Assembly: GCA_963921935.1 (NCBI GenBank)
Contig: OY998175.1
Location: 207,282,655 to 207,346,654, forward strand
Length of the DNA: 64,000 bases
Source: Galeruca laticollis
Lineage: Eukaryota; Arthropoda; Insecta; Coleoptera; Chrysomelidae
Direction: 5' to 3'
The first letter of the stretch is position 1. Each line of letters opens with the position of its first letter. Positions 1 through 11,544 of the stretch are shown here, in pieces. The notes beneath the pieces are model-generated. The model saw nothing but the letters and a program-made list of their open reading frames with translations, was not told the origin of the DNA and did no database searches. The position numbers and the translations under genes were made by a program.

Positions 1-231
1 CAACCATATACGGGGTTATCAAATATAACACGCGTGCCATCTTCAGATATCCAAATCACTTCTGGTAATCCTCTACCCGTTAAATGTTTTAATAGGCCTT
101 TAAAATCAAATCCTCCTTCTTGAAGAGCCTGATGTTTAGTGTCCAAGAATCTATTCAGTGTAGAAATTGAAGGTAAACTATTCATTAAATTTGCTTGTAG
201 TATTTCATAAAGTAGTTTGCCCCCAATATAA
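1..231 (-). CDS. Unknown protein fragment, runs off the window edge
   Basis: The minus strand is open for about 76 codons from 231 to the left edge. The text includes GGKLLYEILQANL, LPSISTLNRFLDTK and LPEVIWISEDGTRVIF. The pattern of a short leucine-rich segment followed by an E-D-G/A-T-R motif recalls uncharacterised proteins that are multicopy in cnidarian and insect genomes and probably TE-encoded. I cannot name the family. The ORF is cut by the window edge and has no start visible, so it is reported only as an open fragment. Confidence 0.35.
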
Positions 232-449
232 AACATATATACTGCATTTTTTTTGTAGCTTTATCATATCTGTTTCGATTGTTTGAGCAAGTAGAATTAG
301 TAAAGGATAAATCTTGCAATATCTTCAGTACCTAATCGCGGTATATCAGACGCGTATGTGTCAGACTTTTGGATATCGGTTCCTATTTCACTTATGTTCT
401 TTCAAAGTTCCTTAGCCAGTTCGCTATTTCTACTTGCTACTTCACTTAC

Positions 450-923
450 TTTTTCAGCGATAAAACAACACGTCAATTACGACTTTCACAATGTTTAGAT
501 TCGTTTACAAGAGGAGAAACACTCGACGGTGATGAGAAACCAACATGTTCAAAATGTAAGGAACGAAGACGATGCACTAAATCGTTCTCAATTCATTAAT
601 TCCCGAAAATATTGGTAATTCACCTGAAGCGCATTTCTCCAACAGAAAGATTTAGGGGAATATATTTTCCAATAGAAGGGCTTGATATGAGCCATTACGC
701 GGCTGATAATGCGGCACCCTGTAGGTACAACCACTACGCTATGTCAAATCACAGTGGAACCACTTACAATGGCCACTACACAGCATAGTGCCGACATCAC
801 TACACGGGACAGTGGCACGAATATAACGATTCAAGTGTGCTATTAATATCGTGGAAATCTTTAGTCAGTGGAGAAGCATATGTTCTCTTCTATGAACAAG
901 ATGGCACAAAGACCCACCTTTAA
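450..923 (+). pseudogene. USP2/USP8/USP21-type ubiquitin hydrolase pseudogene, C-terminal half of the catalytic domain
   Basis: One frame reads through 158 codons with recognisable ubiquitin-specific protease motifs in order. First comes LDGDEKPTCSKCKERRRC, the zinc-ribbon CxxC segment. It is followed by FPKILVIHLKR, NHYAMSNHSGTTYNGHYTA (the histidine box), WHEYNDSSV and EAYVLFYEQ. Two in-frame stops interrupt it, TAA at 597-599 and TAG at 786-788; the second sits two codons after the catalytic histidine box. There is no frameshift and no intron in this stretch. The catalytic cysteine half is absent upstream. A broken retrocopy or a dead partial duplicate both fit; the lack of frameshifts suggests it is fairly young. 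The family normally cleaves ubiquitin from substrates; this copy should be inactive. Confidence 0.8.
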
Positions 924-1009
924 GTTTTTTTTTAGTTTGTAAATTGTATATTTTCATTTTGAACCAATGTCTTATTTGGGTTTTCTGCAAAATTTAGTTA
1001 TATATTTAT

Positions 1010-2990
1010 ACACAAAGTGTCCAGAAACTCTCCTGCCAAACGGAAACTACAGTTACTAGAGGTGATTTTAAGTCGATATAGCTCAAATTACCTTAATCCG
1101 AAAATGGTTCCTAAGGGAGCTACAACCCTTTGAAGAAGACGTCCTCATATGAGTTTTCTTCAAATTACTCAAAAATACCGTTACTTAAAACATTCAAACT
1201 TGGTATAATCAAAGTTACAAACCAGTCGTTTGCTGTAAATAAATTTTTTCCAGATCCATTACAATCGTGTCAGTTGGGGGGACCAACAGGTATTTTTGTT
1301 TAAAAAAAATTATTTTCAAGTTTTTTATGTTTTCGACATCGAATTTTGAAAATTCAAGATAATTTTCATAAAAAATGTTTTCTTCTCTCAAATCGATATC
1401 ATGAACCGTTTTCGAGAAAAATAAATTTAAACCTTTTGTGTTTCTTACATAAAATCATGTTGGATTATAATTTGTAATATCAAGTTGGCTTTAAAAAATC
1501 AACAAAATCTGACAATGTGTCAAATTATTTTGATTCTAAACAGTTATTATTGTTATTGTGTGTGAAAGGTGAAAAATAATAGTTAATTTTATCAAAATGG
1601 TTTATTTTTCGAATGAAGAATATGCTGATACGCATTCAGTTTATGGGAAAGTACAATGTAACGCTCTTGCAGCAGAGCGAAGATATGCGGAAAAAATTCC
1701 AACCAGAAGGCATCCTGCTCGCGCAATATTTGTAGCCGTACACCAAAGATTAAGAGAAAGTACCTAAAAATACTGAAACTGGTAGAGGACCTGATGTGAC
1801 AATGAAATACGAAGACGATATTTTGATTGAAATCGAAAATAATCCTGAGGTTGACACCAGAAGACTCGCTGCTATGTATCCTGGCATTTCCAAGTCTTCC
1901 ATATGGAATACTATTCATAAAGAAAACCTTCATCCTTTCCATTTTCAAAAAGTTCATGCCATGGTAGATGGTGATTTCGCTGCTCGCATAGATTATTCAA
2001 ACTGGTTGCGGAACAAAAAAAATCAGGATCCTAATTGCTTTTCCAATATTTTATTTTGCGATGAATCTACGTTTACCAGAGACGGAATTTTTAATTTACA
2101 TAATGCACATCATTATGCCTACATTGGTGATCATCCTCATGCAACATTAGAGAAAAAGCACCAGCCAAAGATTTAGTATAAATGTTTGGATAGGTGTAAT
2201 CGGTAATTAGCTTCTGGGAACCGTAGAGCTTCGTAGCTGTTTAACAGGACAAGAATATCTTAATTTCCTACAAAATGTTCTACTTGATTTAATAGATGAT
2301 GTTACCCTGATGATTCGAAATAATTTATGGTTCATGCACGACGGCTGCCCAGCTCATTTTAGTAGAGAGGTTTGTCAATATCTCGACGATAACTATTACG
2401 ATAAATGGATTGGAAAAGTTGGTCCAGTTAATTGGCCCCCAAGATCTCCAGATTTAAACCCCTGTGATTTTTGTATTTGGGGTTATTTAAAATCATTAGT
2501 CTATGCTGTTCCAATAGAAAACCCGTAATCAGCCGTGGCAAAGAATTCAAAACGCTTGTAATGAAATTAGAAATAATGCAGGAATTTTTAGAGAAAAAAA
2601 TAAATTTGTGTATTGAGACAAAAGGTAGTCATGTAGAGCATCTGTTGTAAAATTAATTCTCGTATTTCTGTTGGTAATTATCTCTTACTTTGTTTTTTTC
2701 AATGTTGATTGTTGTTTTATACCCCCACGAAATAAAAGTAATTTAAAATTTCCAGAACAGTGTTAGCAACTTAATACTTACGACTTTTGTTATCAAATAT
2801 CTGTACAATTTGTTGATTTTTCAAAGCCGACTTGATATTACAGATTATAATCCAACATGATTTTATGTAAGAAACACAAAAAGTTTAAATTTATTTTTCT
2901 CGAAAACGGTTCATGATATTTTATGAAAATTATCTTGAATTTTCCAAATTCTATGTCGGATACATAAAAAACTTGAAATAATTATTTATG
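1010..2990 (+). mobile_element. Tc1/mariner-like DNA transposon (DUF4817-type), decayed
   Basis: A broken transposase (1597-2650) is enclosed by inverted repeats of about 200 bp, roughly 1305-1510 and 2810-2990. Matching blocks include a 20-bp run around TTCATGATATCGATTTGAGA-like sequence and the block reading ATAAAATCATGTTGGATTAT. The right copy has lost about 25 bp relative to the left. The left outer end, with a segment reading GTGTCCAGAAACTCTCCTGC near 1017, resembles mariner-like termini, but no matching right outer end is seen, so the right terminus appears truncated at about 2990. Confidence 0.7.
1597..2650 (+). pseudogene. DUF4817-type transposase, frameshifted
   Basis: The protein starts MVYFSNEEYADTHSVYG, the helix-turn-helix start typical of DUF4817 transposases. 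It continues through RRLAAMYPGISKSSIW (second helix-turn-helix). The catalytic core follows: ILFCDEST (first Asp), WFMHDGCPAHFS (second Asp) and WPPRSPDLNPCDF (third Asp). The product would cut and paste DNA in the nucleus. At least two frameshifts break it, near 1764 and near 2165, and the C-terminus changes frame again before the TAA at 2648. Catalytic motifs are intact, so decay is by indels. The length of about 350 codons is normal for the family. Confidence 0.75.
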
Positions 2991-2996
2991 TAACAA

Positions 2997-3066
2997 GTGT
3001 GTAAAGTAGCCTTTTTTCGACGAATGTGAATATTGTCGCATGAATCGAAAAAAGGCCTTTACACAC
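2997..3066. repeat. Imperfect hairpin, 21-23-bp arms
   Basis: The left arm 2997-3019 (GTGTGTAAAG, TAGCC, TTTTTTCG) is the reverse complement of 3046-3066 except for a 2-bp insertion. The loop is 26 bp. It lies exactly where the preceding transposon ends, so it may be the terminus of a separate small element. Confidence 0.6.
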
Positions 3067-3279
3067 GAATTGCATACACTATTTTTTCTACTACCGAAAA
3101 TTTTATCAAATTACAAAAGTTTAATAGTAATTTTCTTTGCGTACTAAAGTAGAAGTAGAAGAAACTATAACGCTTTTTTTGTTTCTTAATAAAATGTATT
3201 ATATATTAATATTTTGAACATTTTAATCAAAATTGCAACAAATTAAGAAAACAACAGACGAATTCAATTATTAACAATA

Positions 3280-3495
3280 CTAGTATTGAAGGTGCAATTT
3301 GTGCACTCCGACATTTTCGACATATTTAGTTATTTTATTTTTCCTACGCCATTCTTTGAACAAATTGTATTTTGTTTCGTAAATATTCACAGATTTTTGG
3401 GGCAATAAATCATTTGAAGCATTCTGTGCTACGTGTAATATGTTTGATGGTGTATTTTCAAAATAATCTTCTGAGTGATCATCAGAAGAATCCAT
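3280..3495 (-). pseudogene. Crypton-like tyrosine recombinase, N-terminal fragment
   Basis: This 71-codon ORF reads MDSSDDHSEDYFENTPSN, then LLPQKSVNIYETKYNLFKEWRR. An acidic start followed by L-L-P-x-K-S-x-x-x-Y-x-x-x-Y-x-x-F-x-x-W matches the core-binding N-terminus of insect Crypton-type tyrosine recombinase proteins (the group that gave KIAA1958-like genes). The catalytic domain with its R-H-R-Y residues is not present downstream; the frame is lost after NKITKYVENV. The assignment rests on the short N-terminal pattern and could be a host gene relative. Confidence 0.45.
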
Positions 3496-3499
3496 CTTT

Positions 3500-4297
3500 A
3501 TAATTATATGTACCTACCTATTCCGTTTTCTAAAAAATGAATCTAAAATAACATCATAGTTTCCTAAAAATGTTCAATACCTAAATATAAATACTTTTGC
3601 TTACCATAGGTATAGACGGAAGATCTCAATTTCAAATTTAATTGTCAGATTCAATGCACAAAGAAATGTCAGTCACTCAGAGCCAACTTATAGGTACCTA
3701 CCTATGCACTCTATTCTATTATTTTCCAGTACCCAATAATTATTACGTATGTACTTTACTGAATTCTATATGTTCCAATCTCTGATTTAAAGAAAACTGA
3801 GATTTAATATCCGTTTATTATACTTACCTATATTTGTATTGATTCGTATCATATTCAAGGGGACGTGTGTGGTCACTGTCGTCTGCATCTGAGGATGGTG
3901 TCAAAAGCAGCCGTGCAGGAAGCAGTGCTTGATGAGGATTGTAACCTTGAGCCTAAATTATCACATACTTTTTTTGGCATAATGTTGAAATTTGAGGCAG
4001 GAGATAAAACGATGTCACTAACAATTTTATCATTTGATGATTCGTTGTGCAGCAAAAAAAATGGTTACTAAATAGGAAGTAATCGACTGTTGTTGAGGAC
4101 GTGTTGAAATTTCTGTCGATACATCATTTGTTGGGGTAGTTTGTATTTTAAAATGTTTACTCAAGTGTGTATAAAAATTAGAATAAATCCAACTTTTATT
4201 ATGTTTTCCAGGTATTCCAGTATTTTGGGGAGTTTGTATGTCGCATCACAGAAGCAGAAAATGTTGTCATATTGGTCTACTGAAGTTACAATTTTAA
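3500..4297. other. No recognised gene
   Basis: Only short ORFs occur here, among them a serine-rich minus-strand ORF of 60 codons at 3873-4055 with no motif I recognise. It could be a remote part of the Crypton-like fragment, but nothing shows that. Confidence 0.3.
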
Positions 4298-6609
4298 TAT
4301 AGTTTATTTACAATAAAAAGACGATGACGTTGCAAAACAAAATATTGTGATGTTGCCAAGCTGTAGTTTTTTCCTTTACTTAACGAAAACTAGAAAAGTC
4401 AGTCTGATGTTAGATTGACAGTTCTTCTTTTTCATTGGTCGGTGCCTCGTAGGGCGTAAGTCAAAAATATTTATTTAAAAATAAAAGGCTTGTATGATAG
4501 GCTTGTTTAATTTAATATAAATATTTATTCATGAAAAACTATGGATAAGATACAAGAAACAGTAACCAACCATTCTATATTCGAATTAACATTTAATTAT
4601 TTTACATAGAAGAGGGTTAAATGACGAACTGTAGGTCCTTATACTTTATTCTATGCTCTATAGAACCATCTTCAAGAGCACTGCAACGGTTTACGCTAAA
4701 AGGAATCAATACAAGCTGTAATCATCTTCATGCAAATTTAAATATTGTTTCTTTATACAATATCTATTACATTTATTATAATAAAAATAGAATGGAAAAG
4801 AAAAATATAGATACACAAAATAAAATTTTGTTACAAGATATAAAAATAAAAAATCTCCCATTTTATCAGTATTATTTATGTAGAGATACTGTGGTCGTTG
4901 TTTTAATTTGTGTATTATAAAATAACTGTACCTAATTAATTTAATAATAGTTATTAGTGATTTTGAACCGGCGGAAATAAAGCAAATTGGATAAAATTAT
5001 ACAAAAAATAAAACACAAGATTTCCACTACTCCACTACAAAATCATCACTATAATAAGTGGAGGCACATCCTGTCTATCAAATACTACTTCTCTATCCCA
5101 CCCATCTTGTATAATTTTTTCAGTGTGCTCTACTGTTTTGACCAAATATCAGGAGTCACTTTTTCTAAAGACTTTTTCCATACACCTATTGGTTGTTCTG
5201 TTGAAGAACCATCAGTTCCCACATGATCTCTATAAAATTTTGAACTATGCCCCAAATATGTTTAATTGGGTTGAACATACAGTGGTAAGGGGGAAGTCGA
5301 AGCACTTTGTGACCATATTTTTCAGATAGTATGTCAGCTTCATATACTGTTGGAGGTTTATTCCTACAAAAATGCATATATTTAAACAAAATAAGTTTTC
5401 TAAGTATTACCATAATATATTGAAAAATGATATCAACTTACGGTTGTACTAAATTCAATAATTGGGTTTTGAGGAAAGTATTTTCACGCTTCTATGATTA
5501 GAATCTTGCCAATAACGTCCAACAGTTCCGTCTTTAAATATCTAGGTCTCATCCAAAAACACAAATTGATATAAACCTTCCCTATTTATCTTGACATATT
5601 CATGTAGAAAATGTACACGTTTTAATGCAATATGTGGCAACTCCATTAAACCACGACGAGGATCATCTTTTTGGTATTTGAATCCAATATTTTTCACTAT
5701 CTTCCAGAGTGATGTTAAACAACCATTAATGAGTTCACGCTCCTGGAGACTGTCTCTTAAAGTTTTCAAGGTTATGTGTTCCTCTGAAAAAATATTGTGT
5801 TAGTTAATTGTGAATAAAATTAAACAGTAAATTCAATATACTCACGGTTTCCATACATTTCGTATATAACATTTCGGAAAGCATTTTGATCAAAGTTATC
5901 AATTTCAACAGTAGGTTTTATACGTTGTCTCTTTTTAGGTGGGCTTTTAGGCTGTTATGTTTGGCGGCGATACGGTTAGCAGTGGTAACGCTAAGTTGTC
6001 AAGCTTCTGCAACTCTCTACAATATAATTACTTCAATTTATGAAAGAATATTAGATTATCAAGTTTAATTAACCTAACTTAACATTAAAAACATTTAATC
6101 ATTTACATTTAAATATGTAACAATAATATTAATAATGATGAATACAAATAGCGAATACTATTACTTACGTCTCTTACAGCAGTAAGCGGGAGAAGCGGGC
6201 CCCCATGTCGGCATTCTCGTTCAAAATACCTCAACAAAGATGTTACCATCTCTTGACATTTTCTGTTCAGCTGCTTCGGCATTTTATTAACCACACACTG
6301 CAGATTTACCTAAATAATTAGTTATGAAAATAACTGTTTTCATAATCTTAAAGAAGCAATGAATTTAAAAGCACCAAAAAAACTTGTAAATATTAGACGA
6401 TGATCGAATGTCAATAAACGTCTAAATAAACTGGGGAATTTTACCAGTCGATTTGACAACGTCTTGAAGTTTTGCCAACCCGTTAGCTATAAATTGCCCT
6501 GGCTGTTGAGGATAAATTGTATTTACGGTTGGTAAATTAATATTTATTCTGATAAGTAGGAAAGTAACTAAAAATGACATCATCGTCTTTTTATCGTAAA
6601 TAAACTATA
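4298..6609 (-). mobile_element. DNA transposon with 33-bp TIRs and intron-containing transposase
   Basis: Terminal inverted repeats 4298-4330 and 6577-6609 match over 33 bp with two differences; each contains CTTTTTATTGTAAATAAAC or its near copy. Between them, on the minus strand, lies a DDE transposase split by introns. The element length of 2.3 kb suits a Tc1/mariner-related element. Target duplications could not be settled because the flanks are A/T-rich. Confidence 0.7.
5186..6294 (-). pseudogene. Intron-containing DDE transposase, decayed and missing its second catalytic Asp
   Basis: Minus-strand exons can be followed in order. The first begins near 6280 with MPKQLNRKCQEMVTSLLRYF and ends at TAVRD with GTAAGT. 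The next starts RVAEA after TTGTAG and carries a helix-turn-helix (SVTTANRIAAKHNS). A donor GTGAGT then skips to ITLKTLRDSLQERELI, reaching YQFVFLDET (first Asp). A third GTAAGT-TTGTAG pair leads to LPPYHCMFNPIKHIWG, the third catalytic block. Between the third splice sites the block with the central Asp (usually MDNASYHS-like) is absent. Damage includes a stop right after DET, another in the second exon and a frameshift near the KR-rich linker. The family is common in insects; this copy is dead. Confidence 0.65.
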
Positions 6610-7149
6610 ATAACAAATTTATGCTGATCGATTCCCATAAATCACTATTTACTTTTTTCTCGCCCACTTTTTCAAATTTAAAAAAATTAGGGAATTTTCA
6701 TCAGTTAAGTTCAAGGTCTCCTTCATGGTTCGGGTTACTGTAGGTCTCTCAGTGGTAACCTCTCCATTGCTATCGTCTATTTCGTATGATATACCAATGA
6801 GAGTATTATTTAATTTTGATTTGTTTATGCAAACAGCGAAATTATTAAACCATGAATTTGGCGAACTAGACTAGATCCAGAACGAAAGACGGGGATCACG
6901 TGGTAACAGTTTTATGCGACACAACGTTGTCGGTTTCACTAATTTTCCTATAATTCCCCAAATTTCCTCTGTAATTCCCGAAATTACCCAGTAATTCCTC
7001 TAATTCCCCACTAATTCCCAATGCTTGTACACCAAAATTCCCCTGCGTATTACCCCTCGTTATTTATCAGACTATTGAAAGGATGACATTTATTTATTTT
7101 TATCCTTAATTATCCCTAACCTTAAAAACTCTTAATAGTCTGGTTCACA
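6610..7149. other. No recognised gene; degenerate AATTCCCC run
   Basis: The stretch 6949-7015 repeats variants of TAATTCCCC about seven times. I see no exon of the downstream SLC66A2 gene here. Confidence 0.4.
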
Positions 7150-9138
7150 AGTCCCATTTTCCTCAAAACCTAAACCGGACCACCGAAAATTATTATTTCG
7201 GTCTCCTAGAGGGGCTGAAAAAAAATGCAAAAGTTATAAACAATAAAGTAAAATAAAAAATACGGGTTTGGTTTTTTTGAAATACTTCAAAAACTATTCG
7301 AGATAATCGAAATTTGAAAAAAGATCCTTAAAGAACAGGAAATTTCCTTAAAAAAAGTTCTACCTCCCGGAACTGTACCGACAATCCTTATAATTTTAAT
7401 TTAGCGGCGAAAATTACGGTAAAAACGCGTGGTTAGGCTGTCGCGCGCAAGGTCCCAATCTGACGCATGAACTAAAAAAAATATTTTAACTGATTAAATA
7501 TTAATATTCAGGAATACAAAAAATTGGGTACTAAGTAGACATATGAATAAACAATAATCCGTAAAAAAAATTTTTTATAACAATTTTTTTATTAGTTATG
7601 CTTTTGTTAATTTTCACCATTTTATTGTTGACATAAAAACGCTGATTATTTCAAAACAAGAAATCTAGAATTTTTTTTGATTTTTTGGAGCTACACTTAA
7701 AAGGGTTTAGAAGAGATCCCCGTTGGAAAAATTCAAAAATTTTGATTTTTCACTTTTTTATTAACAATGAAAGGCATTAAAAAATTAATTATATAAATAA
7801 AGCTATCAAGACATTTTTTTCCAATTATTGTTAATAATTTGTTTTCTTATTCATGAAAGCCATATGACAATAATTTTTTTTATTTTTAATTAACAATATT
7901 TAAATAATTGTTATAAACAAATGCATTGTTTATAAGATTTTTGAAAACTTTGTATTGGAATTTCATCCTTGATGAAAATAATGATTATTAAAAAAATCGT
8001 TTCTTAAAAAAAATTTTTATTCACAAAAAACGCACTTGTTAGTTAACAATTTTTTTGTTACTAAATATTAATATTAAGGAACCATTTTTTTAAATCATTG
8101 TTTATTATGTTCTTTCGTAGTATAAAAAAAATAATTTTTTTATTAATTTTTCATTTGTTTATTAAACAAATAATTTGTTATAAACAAATGCATTTATACG
8201 AAATATTTTTTCTAAATACTAAAAAATATTACAAAAACAATAAGTAAAAACAGAAACAAAACTAAAAGTCCAAAAGTACAATATATTTAAAAATTATATA
8301 AAAAATAATTTTCATATAAAAAATTATATATGGTTGTTTTTGTAATTTTTTTTATAATACGAAAGAACATAATAAATAATGATTTTTAAAATAAAATGGT
8401 TCCTTAATATTAATAATTAGTAACAATAGGAATTGTTAATTAACAAGTGCGTTTTTTGTTAGTAAAAAAATTTTTTTTGAAACAATTTTTTTTAAAAATC
8501 ATTATTTTCATCAAGGATGAAATTCCAAATAAAAAGTTTTCATAAATCTTATAAACAATGCATTTGTTTATAACAATTATTTAAATAATGTTAGTTAAAA
8601 ATATTGTCATATGCCTTTCATCAATAAGAAGACAAAATATTAACAAACATTGGAAAAAAAATTCCTGATTGACTTATTTATATAAATAATTTTTTAATGC
8701 CTTTCATTATTAATAAAAAAGTGAAAAATCAAAAATTTTGAATTTTTTTAACGGGGATCTCTTCTAAACCCTTTTAAGATTAGCTCCAAAAAAAATTCTA
8801 GGTTTCTTGTTTTGAAATAATCAGCGTTTTTATGTTAATAATAAAATGGTGAAAATTAACTCATTAACAAAAGCATAACTAATAAAAAGATTCTGATAAA
8901 AAAATTTTTATTCCTTAATATTAATATTTAATCAGTTAAAATAATTTTTTTAGTTCATGTGTCAGATTGGGGCGGCAGCCGAACCACGCGTTTTCACCGT
9001 TATTTTCGCCGCCAAATTAAAATTATAAGGATTGTCGGTACATTTCCGGGAGGCAGGACTTTTTCTTAGGAAATTTCCTGCTCTTTAAGGATCTTTTTTC
9101 AAATTTCGATTATCTCAAATGCTTTTCTTTTTTTCTTC

Positions 9139-9180
9139 TTCCAACGTTTCGAATCCTTTATTTAGGTTCATCATCAGGGC
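9139..9180 (-). ncRNA. Hammerhead-ribozyme-like core at the 3' end of Penelope copy 1
   Basis: On the minus strand CTGATGA (9171-9177) is followed, after a 20-nt stem-loop stretch, by GAAAC (9146-9150). The intervening sequence can form a short stem with one bulged A. Hammerhead motifs of this form are established in PLE terminal repeats. Confidence 0.55.
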
Positions 9181-9719
9181 TATTCGTATAATACACATAA
9201 TGAATGTTCTATTACAATTTCGTTATAAGACGATCTGCAACAATTCCTTACACTAATGAAAACTTTTCTTATTTTTATTTAAAGATGATATTAACGTTAT
9301 TTAATCAAGGTTGACAATATAAAATTGAGAGTTTGAAACAAACATTAGTTAAATATCCCTATTTTTTCTTATATTACAAGCTTAAAATTGAAAAACTCAC
9401 CAGCTACTTTAACATATCCATTTTGTTTCTTTTTAAAAACAATTATAATGAAACATACATAAAAGACGAAGACAGTGAACTTTTTAAAATCATCTAAGTC
9501 ATTTTCAGAATGAAATTGTGGTAATTTTTATGGTCTACATATTTCCATTGCTCAATTCATTTCATATTTCAAATAGGTAGAGAAATCTTTACTGTATGTT
9601 GTGTTGGCGATATGAATTAATTTCTTTTTAAACGCAAAAACACCAAAATAATAAATCATTTTAGTACGGTTGTAGATGATATATTGAAACGGGAAGGTAG
9701 AGACATCACAAGTTTGAAA

Positions 9720-11446
9720 TTAAATTTTGTTTAGTAGATTGCTATATACATTATCCAATTTATCTACATATTCACGAAAATTAAGTGAATTGTTAGTTTT
9801 CTTAATGTGAATCATTTCTTTGATACATCTTTTATGAAAATTGGTTTCAGTATCCAAAATCTGAAAACTGTTGAAATTAAATTCATGGCCAGTATTAAAA
9901 GAATGGCTGGACAGAGCTGTATTATTTTTCAAATTCTTGACATCATTTTGATTGTTACCTAATCTATTTTTCAAGTATTGTGAGGTTTGCCCAATATATG
10001 ATTGGTTGCAGTTGTTACATTCAATTTTATAAACTGTATTAGGTGTTTCTGTTTTTGGAATAGCAGGTATGAATTTAGTGAAAAATTGTTTAGTTTGATT
10101 TAGTGGTTTGTCGGTAATTTGTATATTGAAAGGTTTGCAAATATTCTTTCTGTTAACATTAGGGATGTAGGGTACAGCAATGTATATGTTATTATTTTTA
10201 TTATTATCGTTATCATCATTATTATTATTTCTATAGTCCACTTTTTTATTTGAATTTGTGTTATAATTATAGTTATTAAGATTTGTTGTAATATTGTTAT
10301 TAGGATTTGTTGTAATGTTGTTATGATTACTATTGTGGTTGTAGTTATTTTGATTTGTGTTGTTATTCGTTGATTTGGAATTATAACTCCTATGTATTCT
10401 ATTTTTAATAATAGGTTCAAAAAACTTTTTTGGGTAATTATTTTTTATTAAAATGTTTTTAATTTTTTTAATATTATTTGGTCTGTTTATAGGGTGTGAA
10501 AGCTCTATGGCTCTATCTGTTTGGCTGTTAACAACGCTTTTTTTATATTTATTAGGGACATTAGATTTAAAATTAAAATATCTTTCAGACCAGATACTTT
10601 TTGTATACCAATTTGTGATAATTTTTCTTTGTGAGTTGTGGGTGATATTAATATCAAGGAAATTTATTGATTTATCATTTTCTTGTTCAATTGTAAATTG
10701 GATTTTATTATTATAGCAGTTGAATTTATTAAGCATATAATTTAATCATCCACGTATCTTTTAAAAAATAAGGGTTGAAAATCAAGATCATTCAATACAT
10801 CTCTCTCCAAATCCTCCATTACTAAATTGGCTATAGTGGCAGAAATAGGTGAGCCCATGGCAACACCTTCTATTTGTGAGAAAAAATCTGAATTATATAT
10901 GAAGACTGTAGATTGTAAACAGAGTTTAATGCCTTTGGAAAATTCATTTAAAGGTAGTGAAATAAATTCTCTGACCTCATCCCAATGTCTTTCAATACTC
11001 TTAATTGCAAGGCTTATAGGAATGTTAGTATATAGTGAAATAACATCTAGAGAAACAAGGATGCGATCATCAGGAACAACTTGACTCTTTATAAAATCAC
11101 AAAAATCCCATGAATATTTATTATGAAATTGAGATTTACCAACAACATTGTAAATACAGTTCGAAAAAAACTTTGATGGTTCATATGTAGGAGAACCAAT
11201 ACAATTAATAATGGGTCTAAGAGGTATATTAGTTTTATGTAACTTAGGTAGTCCATATATATAAGGTCCATTATAAAATGTAAGTTTATTTTTTGTATTA
11301 AAGTCTATCAGTTTATTTTTAAACCACGATAAAATTAATTTGTTAAAATTATTTTGTATTTTGTTGGTTTGATCAGATCTTTCTTTTTTATATGTAGAAA
11401 TAGACAACAAATTGTTCATTTGGTTATGGTATTCATCTTTGTACAT
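9720..11446 (-). pseudogene. Penelope-like reverse transcriptase plus GIY-YIG endonuclease (copy 1)
   Basis: The upstream ORF 10742-11446 carries reverse transcriptase motifs LVSLDVISLYTNIP, GVAMGSPISATIANLVMEDL and FKRYVDD. It stops immediately after the YVDD catalytic motif, where a deletion and frameshift join it to the second ORF 9720-10736. That ORF has the RT thumb (INFLDINI), a long asparagine-rich linker (about residues 120-185), a CxxC pair and the GIY-YIG signature VYKIECNNCNQSYIGQT. In PLEs these domains copy RNA into DNA and nick the target. The first part of the RT is missing because the copy is 5'-truncated near 11540. Confidence 0.85.
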
Positions 11447-11544
11447 AATGACAGTTTTTTTACATTTGTCAGCAGATAGGATGTAGATATTTGGATTGTT
11501 TTTAATGAAATCATTCGTTTGTTTTATTATTAAAACATTACATT

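Noticed and set aside
4621..4920. 99-codon plus-strand ORF
   Set aside because: Composition is A/T-driven with no motif, and it lies in the non-coding part of a minus-strand transposon.
10100..10420. 106-codon Ile/Thr-rich ORF
   Set aside because: Out-of-frame reading of the asparagine-rich linker of the Penelope protein.
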